Notes: generated from the letters alone by a model not told the origin. A stretch of 64,000 nucleotides of DNA from Halpernia frigidisoli (GCF_900113805.1 NZ_FOQT01000001.1:1015782-1079781); one strand, 5' to 3'. Counted from the stretch's first letter, positions 25,917 to 35,215 are shown. Numbers and translations: made by a program.

Positions 25917-26019
25917 AGTTTAAATAATTTTTGTTAAATAGGTGCTAAATATAGAAAATTCTAATGAAATTTAACTAAATAAAAAAGAAAAGATAAAAAT
26001 TAACCGATTAACTTTAAAT

Positions 26020-26057
26020 AAAAAAAAACTTTGCCCCCAGAAATGAAGGCAAAGTTT
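26020..26057 (-). terminator. Terminator after the soluble pyrophosphatase gene
   Basis: AAACTTTGCC and GGCAAAGTTT form a perfect stem, with the T tract on the minus-strand exit side. Confidence 0.8.
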
Positions 26058-26088
26058 GTAGTTAAAATTTTAAAATTATTGCGATATA

Positions 26089-26700
26089 CTATCCACCAAA
26101 TTTATTGGCGTAATCTTTTTGTGAAGCAATAATCACTTCTTTTGCATGTTCAGCGCCGTAAACAAGGTCAATCCGACATTTTGATGGCTCTGAAGGTAAG
26201 TTTTTATACGTTAAAAAATAATGCTGTAAACGGTTAATTTCCGCTTCAGGCAATTCAGAAACATCACGAAAATGTCCGTAAGACTGATCACCAACCATTA
26301 CCGCAACAATTTTATCATCCGCTTCACCTTTGTCGATCATTTTAAAACCACCGATTGGAATAGCATCCATTAAAAGATTTCCTGCATGAATATTATGAGA
26401 ACTTAAAACCAAAATATCCAGCGGATCATGATCTCCTGACGCAACATCTTCAGAACCACTTTCTATAGCAAGTCTTTGCACTTCATCATGACAATAAGTT
26501 CTTGGTATAAAACCGTAAAGCGCAGGAATAATATTGGAAAATTTCTGCGGCCTGTCAACTTTTAAATAGCCACTTTCTTTATCTACTTCGTATTTAATGG
26601 TATCTGAAGGTACAATTTCTACGAAAACTGTAACAACGTCCGGTGCATTTTCTCCGGCGGAAATTCCGTGCCACGGGTGGGCTTTGAAATTTGGAATCAT
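26089..26700 (-). CDS. ppa: Soluble inorganic pyrophosphatase (family I)
   Basis: A 203-residue enzyme that hydrolyses cytoplasmic pyrophosphate. The family I signature is SGDHDPLDILVL (three metal-binding Asp residues), with further active-site pieces in YEVDKESGYLKVDR, PALYGFIPRTYC and DDKIVAVMVGD. The C-terminus is a short helix. It lies directly upstream of hppA on the same strand, but a terminator separates the two, so they appear to be separately transcribed neighbours. Having soluble and energy-conserving pyrophosphatases side by side is noteworthy. Confidence 0.93.
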   Translation of the reverse strand: MIPNFKAHPWHGISAGENAPDVVTVFVEIVPSDTIKYEVDKESGYLKVDRPQKFSNIIPALYGFIPRTYCHDEVQRLAIESGSEDVASGDHDPLDILVLSSHNIHAGNLLMDAIPIGGFKMIDKGEADDKIVAVMVGDQSYGHFRDVSELPEAEINRLQHYFLTYKNLPSEPSKCRIDLVYGAEHAKEVIIASQKDYANKFGG

Positions 26701-26711
26701 TTTATAATATT

Positions 26712-27221
26712 TTAATTTAAAAGCGCAATATCTCTGCGCATATCGTTAATTGTATCAGAAATAAAATCTGATTCTTCTACATATTTCATTAAAAAAACCG
26801 TTTTAAAATCCTGCAGATCTTTCACATTATTAGTTTCTTCATATGTTTTGTGGAGAAGCTGCACAATGTTATTTTTGGAAGTCACTACATTATTCCAGGT
26901 TGTAAGTCTTAAATAAAGTTGCTGTGACGCATTATATTCAAATTCTTCCTGAATATTTTTTTCCGTTAAAAATACAAATTCGTTAGGTTTTAATGCGGCG
27001 TCAAACTTCATCACCAAATTTGCAGGTTTTAAACGTTCTAAAAAAAGCGTCATTCGCTCATAAGCCTGCAACTTGTTTTCTGAGTTTGATTTTAAACTTA
27101 AGATTTGAATTTCCTTATTTTTAAACTCAATAAATTTATAAACAAACTGACGCACAAAAACCAGAAATGGAATTGCGATTATTAAAGCAAATGCGTAAGG
27201 ATAATAAGTTTCAAAATTCAT
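26712..27221 (-). CDS. Hypothetical single-pass membrane protein
   Basis: A 169-residue protein with one N-terminal membrane segment (YAFALIIAIPFLVFVRQFVY) followed by a cytoplasmic, mainly helical region (FKNKEIQILSLKSNSENKL, AYERMTLFLERLKP). The C-terminal part MRRDIALLN is charged. No catalytic motif is evident. It ends 11 bp before the ppa ATG and is probably co-transcribed with it. Similar small proteins are conserved as unknowns in Flavobacteriia, so a housekeeping envelope role is possible but unproven. Confidence 0.65.
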   Translation of the reverse strand: MNFETYYPYAFALIIAIPFLVFVRQFVYKFIEFKNKEIQILSLKSNSENKLQAYERMTLFLERLKPANLVMKFDAALKPNEFVFLTEKNIQEEFEYNASQQLYLRLTTWNNVVTSKNNIVQLLHKTYEETNNVKDLQDFKTVFLMKYVEESDFISDTINDMRRDIALLN

Positions 27222-27253
27222 ATGAAAAATCAGGGTGCAAAATTACTGATATT

Positions 27254-28426
27254 TTATTTCTTAGTAGGAAAATTTCTAAATAATTGTTCTTTGCTATTTA
27301 AGACAAAAATTAATGATAAAATAATCAGTAAGTAGAATCCGAGCATCATTCTACTAACAAGAGATGGAAATATGAAAAATCTTATAAAAACAGTCGCGTA
27401 AATAATGAATAAAAACAAAGAGAAAAACTGAACATATTTCTTATTTAATGAATATTTACTTGATAAAACAGAAACAATAATAATCAACAAAATCGGAAAA
27501 TAAGAAGCATTAAACTCCAGAAATATGCTGCTTTTTATGACATTAAAATAATCTAAAAAATTGAAAACATCTGGATGAGAAATCGGGTAAAGCTGTACTT
27601 TAGTAAATTGATTCATGAATAAAACAGACCACGGAATCTGATTAAAAAACTGTATGAGTCCAAAACTTATGACAAAATATGAAAATGAAAACAACAGGAT
27701 TTTCACCTCAAAATTGAAATTTTTTCGGAAAAAATAAAGCATTAAAAGAAAGAACGTGTAAAAAACAAAATAGTCTGGTCGCGTAAAAATACAAAGCATT
27801 CCAAAAATGGTCGTAATTAATAAGTTTTTTTTGATTAATGTAAAATAGACACTTAAAATTAGGAGCAAACATGCTAAAACATCCGGAGAAGCGTGTCTGG
27901 AAGCTTCTAAAAGTGGCTTAAATAAAGAAATTAGTATAGTTAATGCTAAAGCTAAAAAAACATTAGATAACTGGCCTTTTAAGAACAGAAAAATTAAGAA
28001 TACAATTAGAAAATAACTTACAATACTGATAATAAAGGTAGATGCAGAAGCACTAAATCCAATTTTATAAAAAACCGAATTAATAAAATTGTAGAAAGGT
28101 TTTACGGTAAAAAGCTGTAATTCTTCTTCATAAATTTTAGGATTTTGAGAGATCATTTTGTAGTAAATGTTTTCGCCTATTGTTTTTTCTGATGTAGAAT
28201 TGTTGGCTTCCAGGAGTTCGGGATTTTTTATTTTAAGCTCGGCATAAACCTTTTTATGGATGGTTTCGTTATCCATTTTCGGAAAATTATACTTGTAAAC
28301 CAGACCCATATAAGCTTCGATATCAGAATTATAATATTGATGCTTATAGAGATATACAGACATTATGCATAAATATACAGTCAAAAATAATACAGCAATT
28401 TTATCAATTTTTAAATACTTCGGCAT
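27254..28426 (-). CDS. Hypothetical polytopic membrane protein (possible GT-C-like)
   Basis: A 390-residue protein with about ten hydrophobic segments. A long soluble loop after the first membrane helix (YNSDIEAYMGLVYKYNFPKM) contains acidic residues in the place where GT-C glycosyltransferases and their inactive relatives carry catalytic Asp. Later segments include ASRHASPDVLACLLLILSVY, and the C-terminus is basic. The layout resembles EpsG/ArnT-type membrane proteins, but I see no definitive motif, so function is not assigned. It lies between the 26712 gene and a GNAT-like gene on the same strand. Confidence 0.55.
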   Translation of the reverse strand: MPKYLKIDKIAVLFLTVYLCIMSVYLYKHQYYNSDIEAYMGLVYKYNFPKMDNETIHKKVYAELKIKNPELLEANNSTSEKTIGENIYYKMISQNPKIYEEELQLFTVKPFYNFINSVFYKIGFSASASTFIISIVSYFLIVFLIFLFLKGQLSNVFLALALTILISLFKPLLEASRHASPDVLACLLLILSVYFTLIKKNLLITTIFGMLCIFTRPDYFVFYTFFLLMLYFFRKNFNFEVKILLFSFSYFVISFGLIQFFNQIPWSVLFMNQFTKVQLYPISHPDVFNFLDYFNVIKSSIFLEFNASYFPILLIIIVSVLSSKYSLNKKYVQFFSLFLFIIYATVFIRFFIFPSLVSRMMLGFYLLIILSLIFVLNSKEQLFRNFPTKK

Positions 28427-28463
28427 TTTGATTTTGGCGTTTATGACTGATTATTTATTATTT

Positions 28464-29357
28464 TTAATTAAATATTTTAGATCTTAAAATTTCAATTTTA
28501 GAATTTTGCAAATATGGATAGTGCTCCAATTCCGGACGAAATCCCCGGAAAAACTCTTCAACGGAAGAAATTTCACTTCCTTCAAAATCAAAAGCTTTAG
28601 TGCTAATATATTTTTTTAAAACTTCATCTATCAAAATTGACGAACCGCCAGTTTTTATGAAATTTGGATCATTAAAAGTTCCTAGAAGTGCAACCGTTTT
28701 TTCTGAAACTTCAATTGCAATCAGATTAATTAATTTTTTGTGGAAGAAAAAACCATAAAATTCTAAACCTTTATTTTGATGAAGCTGTTCGAAAAGAGAT
28801 AAAAAACTTCGTAAATCTTTTGATCTGATTATTTTTGATATACTTTTTTCAATAAAATCCAGGGCAATTTTTATATCTATCTCTTTGGATACGAAAGAAT
28901 TATCTAAAACTTCTTGGTCTAAACGTAACTTTCTTTTACGCTTTGGAGAATAATTTTGCCGCACATTTTCGTAATTATCCGGTGCTATATAATAATTTTT
29001 TTTCGTCGCTAATGGTTTGGAAAATACATTTTTTGCATTGAATGCATAATACCAAATTATATATTTTTTTTCTAAAAACTCTAAAAACAAATCATTAATT
29101 TCTCGGTTATCTTCAATGGAAAAAACTCCTAATTGCTGACAAAGTTTAGGATTTATAACAAATTTAAAACCCCATTTTTTAACAAAAGGAATTGGCATAA
29201 CGGATTCATAGTCATTTAAAACCAACAAATCCCATCTTCGGTGCGAGGTAATATCTAAAAAAACTTTTTCTGCAGAATATTTGTATTGCTTTGAATGAAT
29301 TAAACATTCAGAATATTTTTTAAAATCTATTTCAGAATAATTTAAGATTTTAATCAT
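28464..29357 (-). CDS. GNAT/FemAB-like acyltransferase-fold protein
   Basis: A 297-residue protein that resembles the double-GNAT proteins of the FemAB/BioF2-like group. Supporting features are NYSPKRKRKLRLDQ (a basic helix), GLEFYGFFFHKKLINLIAIE (central strands), TGGSSILIDEVLKKYI (acyl-CoA-loop region) and FDFEGSEISSVEEFFRGFRP, which echoes the family's closing motif with an F-x-G-S-x(6)-F-x-x-F pattern. The substrate is unknown; relatives act on cell-wall peptides or lipid precursors. Its ATG overlaps the radC stop by 4 bp, so the two are translationally coupled. Confidence 0.6.
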   Translation of the reverse strand: MIKILNYSEIDFKKYSECLIHSKQYKYSAEKVFLDITSHRRWDLLVLNDYESVMPIPFVKKWGFKFVINPKLCQQLGVFSIEDNREINDLFLEFLEKKYIIWYYAFNAKNVFSKPLATKKNYYIAPDNYENVRQNYSPKRKRKLRLDQEVLDNSFVSKEIDIKIALDFIEKSISKIIRSKDLRSFLSLFEQLHQNKGLEFYGFFFHKKLINLIAIEVSEKTVALLGTFNDPNFIKTGGSSILIDEVLKKYISTKAFDFEGSEISSVEEFFRGFRPELEHYPYLQNSKIEILRSKIFN

Positions 29358-30031
29358 AATAAATTTTCGTCAGCATAAGAAAAATAGGTGCTTTGCGTAA
29401 TAATAAGATGATCTAAAAGTTGGATTTTTAAAATTTTTCCTGCTTCAAAAATTTCTTTTGTAATAGCATTATCTGCTTGTGAAGGCTTTAAATTTCCCGA
29501 AGGATGATTGTGTGCGATCATTATTGCGCTGCAAGAAAACTCCAAAGCCAATTTGAAAAGTACACGTAAATCTACCAATGAAAAATTAATCCCACCTGTC
29601 GAAAGTTGAGATTTACCTAAAATTTTATTGTTTTGATTTAAAAAAATGACCCAGAATTCTTCAGTTTGCAAATCCGCTAAACGTGGATGAAAAACTTTAA
29701 AAGCGTCAACACTGCTGGAAATTTTTATCTTTTCGGGAACTTCTTGTGACGCTTTTCTTCGACCAATTTCCAAGGCTGCAGAAATAGAGATGGCTTTTGC
29801 TTCGCCGATTCCTTTAAACTTCATTAAATCCTGAAGATTCAGTAAACTTAGGTTATGCCAATTATTGCCGACAGATTCCAAAATTCTTCTTGCCAATTCT
29901 ACCGCCGACTCTTCTCTGCTTCCACTGCTCATTATTATGGCTAAAAGTTCAGAATCAGACAGTGAACTTTTACCTTTTAAAGCAAATTTTTCGCGCGGGC
30001 GATCATCTTCAGCAAGAAATTTTATAGACAT
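29354..30031 (-). CDS. radC: RadC family JAB-domain protein
   Basis: A 225-residue protein. Residues 1-100 contain helix-hairpin-helix elements (LSDSELLAIIMSSGSREESA, LMKFKGIGEAKAISISAALE). Residues 105-225 form the JAB/MPN domain with the zinc motif IAHNHPSGNLKPSQAD (H-x-H...S/P...D) and an upstream Glu in LQTEEFWVIFLNQ. RadC was named for DNA repair, but its real role is unclear. The gene is 35 bp downstream of the LolD-like ATPase gene and overlaps the next gene by 4 bp. Confidence 0.92.
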   Translation of the reverse strand: MSIKFLAEDDRPREKFALKGKSSLSDSELLAIIMSSGSREESAVELARRILESVGNNWHNLSLLNLQDLMKFKGIGEAKAISISAALEIGRRKASQEVPEKIKISSSVDAFKVFHPRLADLQTEEFWVIFLNQNNKILGKSQLSTGGINFSLVDLRVLFKLALEFSCSAIMIAHNHPSGNLKPSQADNAITKEIFEAGKILKIQLLDHLIITQSTYFSYADENLL

Positions 30032-30066
30032 ATATTTATGAGTAATAAGAAATATGTAATGAGCAA

Positions 30067-30735
30067 TTAATTAATAATCAATCCATCTTTCATGATCAAC
30101 TTTCGGTCTGTGATCTCTGCTAATTTTGGATTATGCGTTACAATAACAAAAGTTTGGTTGTATTTATCACGCAAGTCAAAAAATAATTGGTGAAGATCAT
30201 CTGCATTTTTAGAATCTAAATTCCCTGAAGGTTCATCAGCGTAAATAATTTTCGGCGAATTTATCAATGCCCGCGCAACCGCAACTCTTTGCGCTTCACC
30301 ACCGGAAAGTTCATTTGGTTTATGGTGTAATCTGTCTGTTAACCGCAAATCATCAAACAAAGCATAGGCTTTATCCATCGATTCTTTTACATTTTTTCCC
30401 GAAATTTTTGTTGGGAGAAGTACATTTTCTAAAGCCGTGAATTCTGGCAATAACTGATGAAACTGAAAAACAAAACCAATTTTTTCATTTCTAAATTTTG
30501 ATAGTTGTCGGTCATTCATATTCACGAAAGATTCTCCGTCTAAGGTTATTTCCGTTCCATATTTTTTGTAAGCACTCGGTGAATCCAAAGTTCCCAAAAT
30601 CTGCAAAAGCGTTGATTTTCCAGCGCCGGATTCTCCTACAATAGAAATAACTTCCCCTTCTTTTATATGAACTTCCACCCCTTTTAGCACTTCCAAATTG
30701 CCGTAAGATTTATGAATATTTTTTGCTTTGATCAT
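30067..30735 (-). CDS. lolD: ABC transporter ATP-binding protein, LolD/MacB type
   Basis: A 222-residue ATPase with Walker [11 protein letters not shown]-loop [18 protein letters not shown], signature [15 protein letters not shown], Walker [13 protein letters not shown] and switch His in VTHNPKLAE. The sequence around the Q-loop and SGNLD is typical of LolD, which powers release of lipoproteins from the inner membrane, and of MacB-type ATPases. The permease LolC/E is not adjacent, so the symbol is provisional. It leads a minus-strand group with radC and the acyltransferase-fold gene. Confidence 0.85.
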   Translation of the reverse strand: MIKAKNIHKSYGNLEVLKGVEVHIKEGEVISIVGESGAGKSTLLQILGTLDSPSAYKKYGTEITLDGESFVNMNDRQLSKFRNEKIGFVFQFHQLLPEFTALENVLLPTKISGKNVKESMDKAYALFDDLRLTDRLHHKPNELSGGEAQRVAVARALINSPKIIYADEPSGNLDSKNADDLHQLFFDLRDKYNQTFVIVTHNPKLAEITDRKLIMKDGLIIN

Positions 30736-30892
30736 TTTTTAAATTTAAATTATTGATATTTTTTAATCAAATAATTACAATGTTTTTCTTTAAATCAATA
30801 TTTATTGAAAGAATATTTGCTCCCATTGATATACTTCACGCAAAAGAAAATATTTTAATATTTATTTTTCTAATCATTTTCTCAAATTTAAT

Positions 30893-30930
30893 TAAAAAAA
30901 TCCTTTCAAAATTAATCTGAAAGGATTTTT
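30893..30930 (-). terminator. Terminator after aceF
   Basis: AAATCCTTTCA and TGAAAGGATTT form an 11-bp stem with a 9-base loop; the minus-strand T tract follows. It lies 20 bp after the aceF stop. Confidence 0.8.
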
Positions 30931-30949
30931 AATTATTTTAAATAAATTA

Positions 30950-32614
30950 TTACAATAATAAACTTAAAGGACTTTCTAGATAAGTTCTCAAAGTCTGTAG
31001 AAATTGTGCGCCAGTTGCGCCATCAACTACTCTATGATCACATGCAAGTGATAATTTCATCGTGTTTCCTACGACAATTTGTCCATCTTTTACAATTGGT
31101 TTTTCAATAATTGCACCAACTGATAAAATCGCAGAATTTGGCTGATTGATGATTGAAGTAAAAGTCTCAATACCAAACATTCCTAAATTTGAAACTGAAA
31201 AAGTAGAACCTTCCATTTCGTTGGCTTTCAAACCTTTGGATTTTGCTCTTCCTGCCATATCTTTTACTGCCGCAGAAATCTGAGTATAATTCATGAAATC
31301 TGTATTTTTCAATACAGGAACTACCAGTCCATCAGGAATCGCCACTGCTACACCAACATTTATATCACCGTGGTGAATAATTTTATCGGCTTTCCAGGAA
31401 GAATTTACTTGCGGATGTTTTCTAAGAGCCATCGCAGTTGCTTTTATGATCATATCATTAAAGGACACTTTCACACCAGGTAAAGCGTTAATTTCCTTTC
31501 TTGCTTCGATCGCTTTATCCATGGTGATTTCAACCATTAAATAATAATGCGGTGCAGAAAATTTGCTCTCTGTCAAACGTTTTGCGATTATATTTCTAAC
31601 CTGAGAATTAGGTGTTTCTGTATCCTGACCAGCCACAAAGTTTGTTGGCATTTGAACTGGTTCTACTTTTACTGCTGCATCTTGCTCAGTTTTTTGAGGT
31701 GCTGCAACTTCTGCTTTAGCAGCTGGTTGATAATTTTCAATATCTTTTTTTACGATCCTTCCATTGTCTCCACTTCCTTTTAGAGAATGTAAATCAATTC
31801 CTTTGTCTTCCGCCATTTTTTTAGCCAAAGGAGAAATTGCAACTCTATCTGTAGAATTTTGGTTGGCAGAAATTTCCTGTTTTTCTGAAGATTCTGTTTT
31901 AGTTTCAGAAACTGTGTTTTCAGCTTTACTTTCCTTTGGTTTATCTTCAGATTTTTTTGGTGCGGAACCTCCAGAAATAATCCCGGAAACATCCGTTCCC
32001 TCGGGACCAATAATCGCTAAAACCGTATCAACAGGTGCACCTTCGTTTTCTTCTACGCTTCTGTATAAAAGTGTTCCGTCAAATTCGGATTCAAAATCCT
32101 GAACAGCTTTATCGGTTTCAATTTCAGCAATAATATCGCCTTCTTTTACTTTATCTCCAACATTTTTATGCCATTTTGCTACTTTTCCTTCCGTCATCGT
32201 ATCGGAAAGTCGTGGCATATTGATCACTTCGACGCCTTCAGGGATTTCGCCGGAAGTTTGATCATCAGATGTACTTTCAGATTTTGCATCTTCTTTATCT
32301 TCCTGCTTTTTATCTTCAGTTTTTTCCGAATCTTTAGTTGAATTTTCTCCACCTTTTAAAGCGGAAATATCTTCCCCTTCTTCTCCAATAATCGCTAAAA
32401 TTGAATCAACCGGTGCAGAACCGTTTTCTTCTACACCTACAAATAAAAGTGTACCGTCAAACTCTGATTCAAAATCCTGAACAGCTTTATCTGTTTCAAT
32501 CTCTGCTAAAATATCACCTTCCTTTACAGAATCTCCTACTTTTTTATGCCATTTCGCCACTTTTCCATCAGTCATCGTATCGGAAAGTCGGGGCATTGTA
32601 ATTACTTCAGCCAT
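30950..32614 (-). CDS. aceF: Pyruvate dehydrogenase E2, dihydrolipoamide acetyltransferase
   Basis: A 554-residue E2 core protein. Two lipoyl domains (residues about 1-78 and 130-207) each carry the lipoylated Lys in EIETDKAVQDFE. Both are followed by Glu/Lys/Ser-rich flexible linkers. A peripheral-subunit-binding domain (about 258-295) reads AISPLAKKMAEDKGIDL...GRIVKKDI. The catalytic domain (about 325-554) has SDNLGMFG-type VSNLGMFGIE and the active-site CDHRVVDGATGA. It transfers acetyl groups from lipoamide to CoA. It is 62 bp downstream of pdhA in the same operon; E1-beta is not in the window. Confidence 0.94.
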   Translation of the reverse strand: MAEVITMPRLSDTMTDGKVAKWHKKVGDSVKEGDILAEIETDKAVQDFESEFDGTLLFVGVEENGSAPVDSILAIIGEEGEDISALKGGENSTKDSEKTEDKKQEDKEDAKSESTSDDQTSGEIPEGVEVINMPRLSDTMTEGKVAKWHKNVGDKVKEGDIIAEIETDKAVQDFESEFDGTLLYRSVEENEGAPVDTVLAIIGPEGTDVSGIISGGSAPKKSEDKPKESKAENTVSETKTESSEKQEISANQNSTDRVAISPLAKKMAEDKGIDLHSLKGSGDNGRIVKKDIENYQPAAKAEVAAPQKTEQDAAVKVEPVQMPTNFVAGQDTETPNSQVRNIIAKRLTESKFSAPHYYLMVEITMDKAIEARKEINALPGVKVSFNDMIIKATAMALRKHPQVNSSWKADKIIHHGDINVGVAVAIPDGLVVPVLKNTDFMNYTQISAAVKDMAGRAKSKGLKANEMEGSTFSVSNLGMFGIETFTSIINQPNSAILSVGAIIEKPIVKDGQIVVGNTMKLSLACDHRVVDGATGAQFLQTLRTYLESPLSLLL

Positions 32615-32676
32615 AATATTTTTAATATATTAATTTAATAATTTGAAATTTTAGAATATTTGATTTTTAAAAATTA

Positions 32677-33687
32677 TCAAATTAAATTATTTTCTACTTT
32701 ATCTACGAATGGATAGTTTTCCTGCGCGTAAACGTAATCATAAACCTTTTCTGGATCCGGATAAGGTGAATTTTCCATAAACTCTACGCATTCATCAACA
32801 AATTCTCTGGATTTATTTTCAATTTCCTCTAACTGCTCTTGTGTTGCCCAATTATGTTCCAAAATTCTGGCTTTAATAAGCTCAATAGGATCATCATTTT
32901 TGTGCATTGCCACCTCTTCTTTCGTTCTGTAAGGTTCCGCATCTGACATTGAGTGTCCTCTGTAACGGTAAGTTCTCGCTTCTATAAAAGTCGGACCGTC
33001 ACCTCTTCTTGCTCTTTCGATCGCTTCGTAAGCCGCATCCGCCACTTTTACCGGATCCATAGCATCCACGGGAAGACAAGGCATTTCATAACCTAATCCC
33101 AATTTATATATATCTTCGTGATTGGCAGTTCTGCTCACAGGAGTTCCCATTGCATATTGGTTATTTTCTACAACAAAAACAACTGGAAGTTTCCAGTTCA
33201 TTGCCATATTAAAAGTTTCGTGCAAAGAACCCTGACGAGAAGCACCATCACCAAAAAAACAAATATTTACACCACCTGTTTGAAAATATTTATCAGCAAA
33301 AGCAATTCCTGCACCTAAAGGAATTTGGCCACCAACAATTCCATGACCGCCATAAAAACGTTTTTCTCTACTAAAAATGTGCATAGAACCTCCCATTCCG
33401 CCAGAAGTTCCGGTTGCTTTTCCACATAATTCTGCTAAAATTCTTTTTGGATCAACGCCCATCGCCATTGGATGAATATGGCATCTGTATGCGGTAATCA
33501 TACTGTCTTTCGTCAAATCCATCGCATGTGTAAAACCTGCAGGAATAGCTTCCTGACCATTATATAAATGTAAAAATCCTCTGATTTTCTGTTTTAAATA
33601 AAGAGAACGGCATTTATCTTCAAACCTTCTCCACATCGTCATATCTTCATACCATTTAAGGTAAACTTCCTGCGAAAATTCTTTCAT
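32677..33687 (-). CDS. pdhA: Pyruvate dehydrogenase E1 component, alpha subunit
   Basis: A 336-residue thiamine-dependent subunit. It has the GHGIVGGQIPLGAGIAFADK segment, the TPP motif CFFGDGASRQGSLHETFNMA ending in VVENNQYAMGTPV, and the phosphorylation-loop-like YRYRGHSMSDAEPYRTKEE. It decarboxylates pyruvate together with E1-beta and passes the acetyl group to E2 encoded directly downstream. A minus-strand TATTTTTG box at 33791-33798 could be its promoter. The length matches heterotetrameric E1-alpha enzymes. Confidence 0.95.
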   Translation of the reverse strand: MKEFSQEVYLKWYEDMTMWRRFEDKCRSLYLKQKIRGFLHLYNGQEAIPAGFTHAMDLTKDSMITAYRCHIHPMAMGVDPKRILAELCGKATGTSGGMGGSMHIFSREKRFYGGHGIVGGQIPLGAGIAFADKYFQTGGVNICFFGDGASRQGSLHETFNMAMNWKLPVVFVVENNQYAMGTPVSRTANHEDIYKLGLGYEMPCLPVDAMDPVKVADAAYEAIERARRGDGPTFIEARTYRYRGHSMSDAEPYRTKEEVAMHKNDDPIELIKARILEHNWATQEQLEEIENKSREFVDECVEFMENSPYPDPEKVYDYVYAQENYPFVDKVENNLI

Positions 33688-33790
33688 ACTTAGATTCTTA
33701 TTTTTTATTGTCCCATGTAATCGATTTCTTCTTGCTATTTGTTTCCAAATCCTCGCAAGGTCGATTTCATATTAATTCTGGAATATTAGG

Positions 33791-33798
33791 CAAAAATA
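33791..33798 (-). promoter_or_regulatory. Putative -7 promoter box for pdhA-aceF
   Basis: CAAAAATA on plus is TATTTTTG on minus, fitting TAnnTTTG about 104 bases before the pdhA start. The long leader would leave room for regulation. No good -33 box was seen. Confidence 0.35.
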
Positions 33799-33865
33799 AT
33801 AAAAAACTTTCTTTTTTTACTACCAATACTTACTAATTAATTTTTTTCACGTCCAATTTTTAACT

Positions 33866-33873
33866 TATTTTTG
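33866..33873 (+). promoter_or_regulatory. Putative -7 promoter box for the PAP2-blaI unit
   Basis: TATTTTTG fits TAnnTTTG, 14 bases before the ATG at 33888. Confidence 0.45.
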
Positions 33874-33887
33874 AAGAATTGAAAAAT

Positions 33888-34484
33888 ATGATGCAAAAAG
33901 TGCCTCCATTAGTTTTAAAAATTTCAAAAATTATTTCAAACTGCTTCAATCCTTTGTTTTCACTTTTGCTGTACTTTCTTTATGTAACAGTAAAATTTGA
34001 AACTATCGAAAGTGGTTTAAAAAAATTTGCAATCATTTTTTTGGTAATAATTTTACCTATCTCCTACTGGATTTTCAGACGTGTAAAAAGCGGTAAATAT
34101 TCTGACGCTGATGTTTCCGATCGGGAGCAGAGAAAATCTCTTTATTACTTTATAATCGCAGCGCTTATTTTGTTTAATGTTATCAGTTATCTTGTTAACA
34201 AAAAGCTCGATTCTGTAATGTTGTATTTGCTTTTACTGCTATTTTTAATGCAAATAAGTAATTTTTTCATTAAGAGTTCTATGCACACCGCTTTAAATAT
34301 TTTTACAGCGGCATTATTTTTTTCACAAAATCACACTTTCGGAATCATCTGGCTGCTAATCAGTTTCTTAGTTGCGGTGACCAGAATTATTTTAAAAAAA
34401 CATACTCCAAATGAAGTCATAAGTGGCGCAGTCATTGCAGTTTTTGTTTCGTTTCTATTTCTAAATTTTAATTCAATTCTATGA
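33888..34484 (+). CDS. PAP2-superfamily membrane protein
   Basis: A 198-residue protein from the ATG at 33888 (an earlier TTG at 33879 is less likely). It has about five to six membrane segments. Remnants of the PAP2 phosphatase motifs are visible: SSMHTALN in place of PSGH, and TRIILKKHTPNEVISGAVIA matching SRxxxxxHxxxD with Glu instead of Asp and Thr-Arg instead of Ser-Arg. The catalytic His in KKHTPNE is kept. Substrates would be lipid phosphates such as undecaprenyl-PP, but activity is uncertain given the altered motifs. Its stop overlaps the next start by 4 bp. Confidence 0.7.
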   Translation: MMQKVPPLVLKISKIISNCFNPLFSLLLYFLYVTVKFETIESGLKKFAIIFLVIILPISYWIFRRVKSGKYSDADVSDREQRKSLYYFIIAALILFNVISYLVNKKLDSVMLYLLLLLFLMQISNFFIKSSMHTALNIFTAALFFSQNHTFGIIWLLISFLVAVTRIILKKHTPNEVISGAVIAVFVSFLFLNFNSIL

Positions 34485-34942
34485 AAATAACCAATCTTAC
34501 ACCGGCTGAAGAGGACATTATGACTTCCTTATGGAAATTAGATTGTGCTTATATGCGCGACGTAATTGCGGCCCTTCCGGAACCAAAACCGCATCAAAAT
34601 ACAGTTTCCACTTATTTAAAAATTTTAACAGAAAAAGAATTTTTAAAAACCCAAAAGGAAGGAAGAATTTTTAAATATCAAGTCATTATTCCTTTTGAGG
34701 ATTATCAAAATTTTAAATTAAAACAACTTCTCGAGAATTATTTTTATAAAAATCCGAAAAATTTAATTGAGAGATTGATCGAGCTCGATATTATCACTCC
34801 AAAAGATCTTTACAGTCTTTTTGAAGTAAAAACAAGCGTCGTTTCCAAAACTAAAAAGAGAGAGAAGAAAAAGTCTGCTTTACGAGAATATGTGGATGAA
34901 ATCACGAATAAAAAACAGAAAAAAAAGAAAAATAAAAAGTAA
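34481..34942 (+). CDS. BlaI/MecI/CopY family transcriptional regulator
   Basis: A 153-residue repressor. The winged helix is visible in LTPAEEDIMTSLWKLDCAYM, PHQNTVSTYLKILTEKEFL and GRIFKYQVII. The family normally dimerises through the C-terminal half and is inactivated by proteolysis or metal. Here the tail is unusually basic (repeated KKK runs to the C-terminus), which may add nonspecific DNA binding. A BlaR-type sensor protease is not nearby. It is translationally coupled to the PAP2-like gene by a 4-bp overlap, hinting that the pair responds to envelope signals. Confidence 0.85.
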   Translation: MKITNLTPAEEDIMTSLWKLDCAYMRDVIAALPEPKPHQNTVSTYLKILTEKEFLKTQKEGRIFKYQVIIPFEDYQNFKLKQLLENYFYKNPKNLIERLIELDIITPKDLYSLFEVKTSVVSKTKKREKKKSALREYVDEITNKKQKKKKNKK

Positions 34943-35064
34943 GAAGCCTGGTTTTTTCCAAAATTTTTCACATGTTTTAAATCTTTTTAAAATAAAGTTG
35001 GCTTTGTTCAGTTAAATTATCAATAAACAATTAAACTGCATTTCATTGGGAATTAAGTTTAAAT

Positions 35065-35079
35065 ATTGATCATATCAAT
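35065..35079. promoter_or_regulatory. Inverted repeat, possible operator upstream of the nitroreductase gene
   Basis: ATTGAT-N3-ATCAAT is a perfect 6-bp inverted repeat in the 296-bp gap between the blaI-like gene and the nitroreductase gene, about 106 bp before its -33 box. In AT-rich DNA such a repeat can occur by chance. Confidence 0.25.
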
Positions 35080-35184
35080 TTTTGATTTAAAGCCAGAACT
35101 AGATTCTTAACCTATCTTTAATTATTTAAGAAATTGCTAAATTTTATCAATATAATTCACATTCATAATTTCTATCAAATTATA

Positions 35185-35215
35185 TTGTGCGCAATTTAAT
35201 TGCAGACTATCTTTG
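35185..35215 (+). promoter_or_regulatory. Promoter of the nitroreductase gene
   Basis: TTG at 35185-35187 and TATCTTTG at 35208-35215 are 20 bp apart, within the range of flavobacterial promoters. The ATG at 35239 follows 23 bases later. The spacer contains GTGCGCAATTTAATTGC, part of which is imperfectly palindromic. Nothing else was recognised in the rest of this 296-bp gap. Confidence 0.6.
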
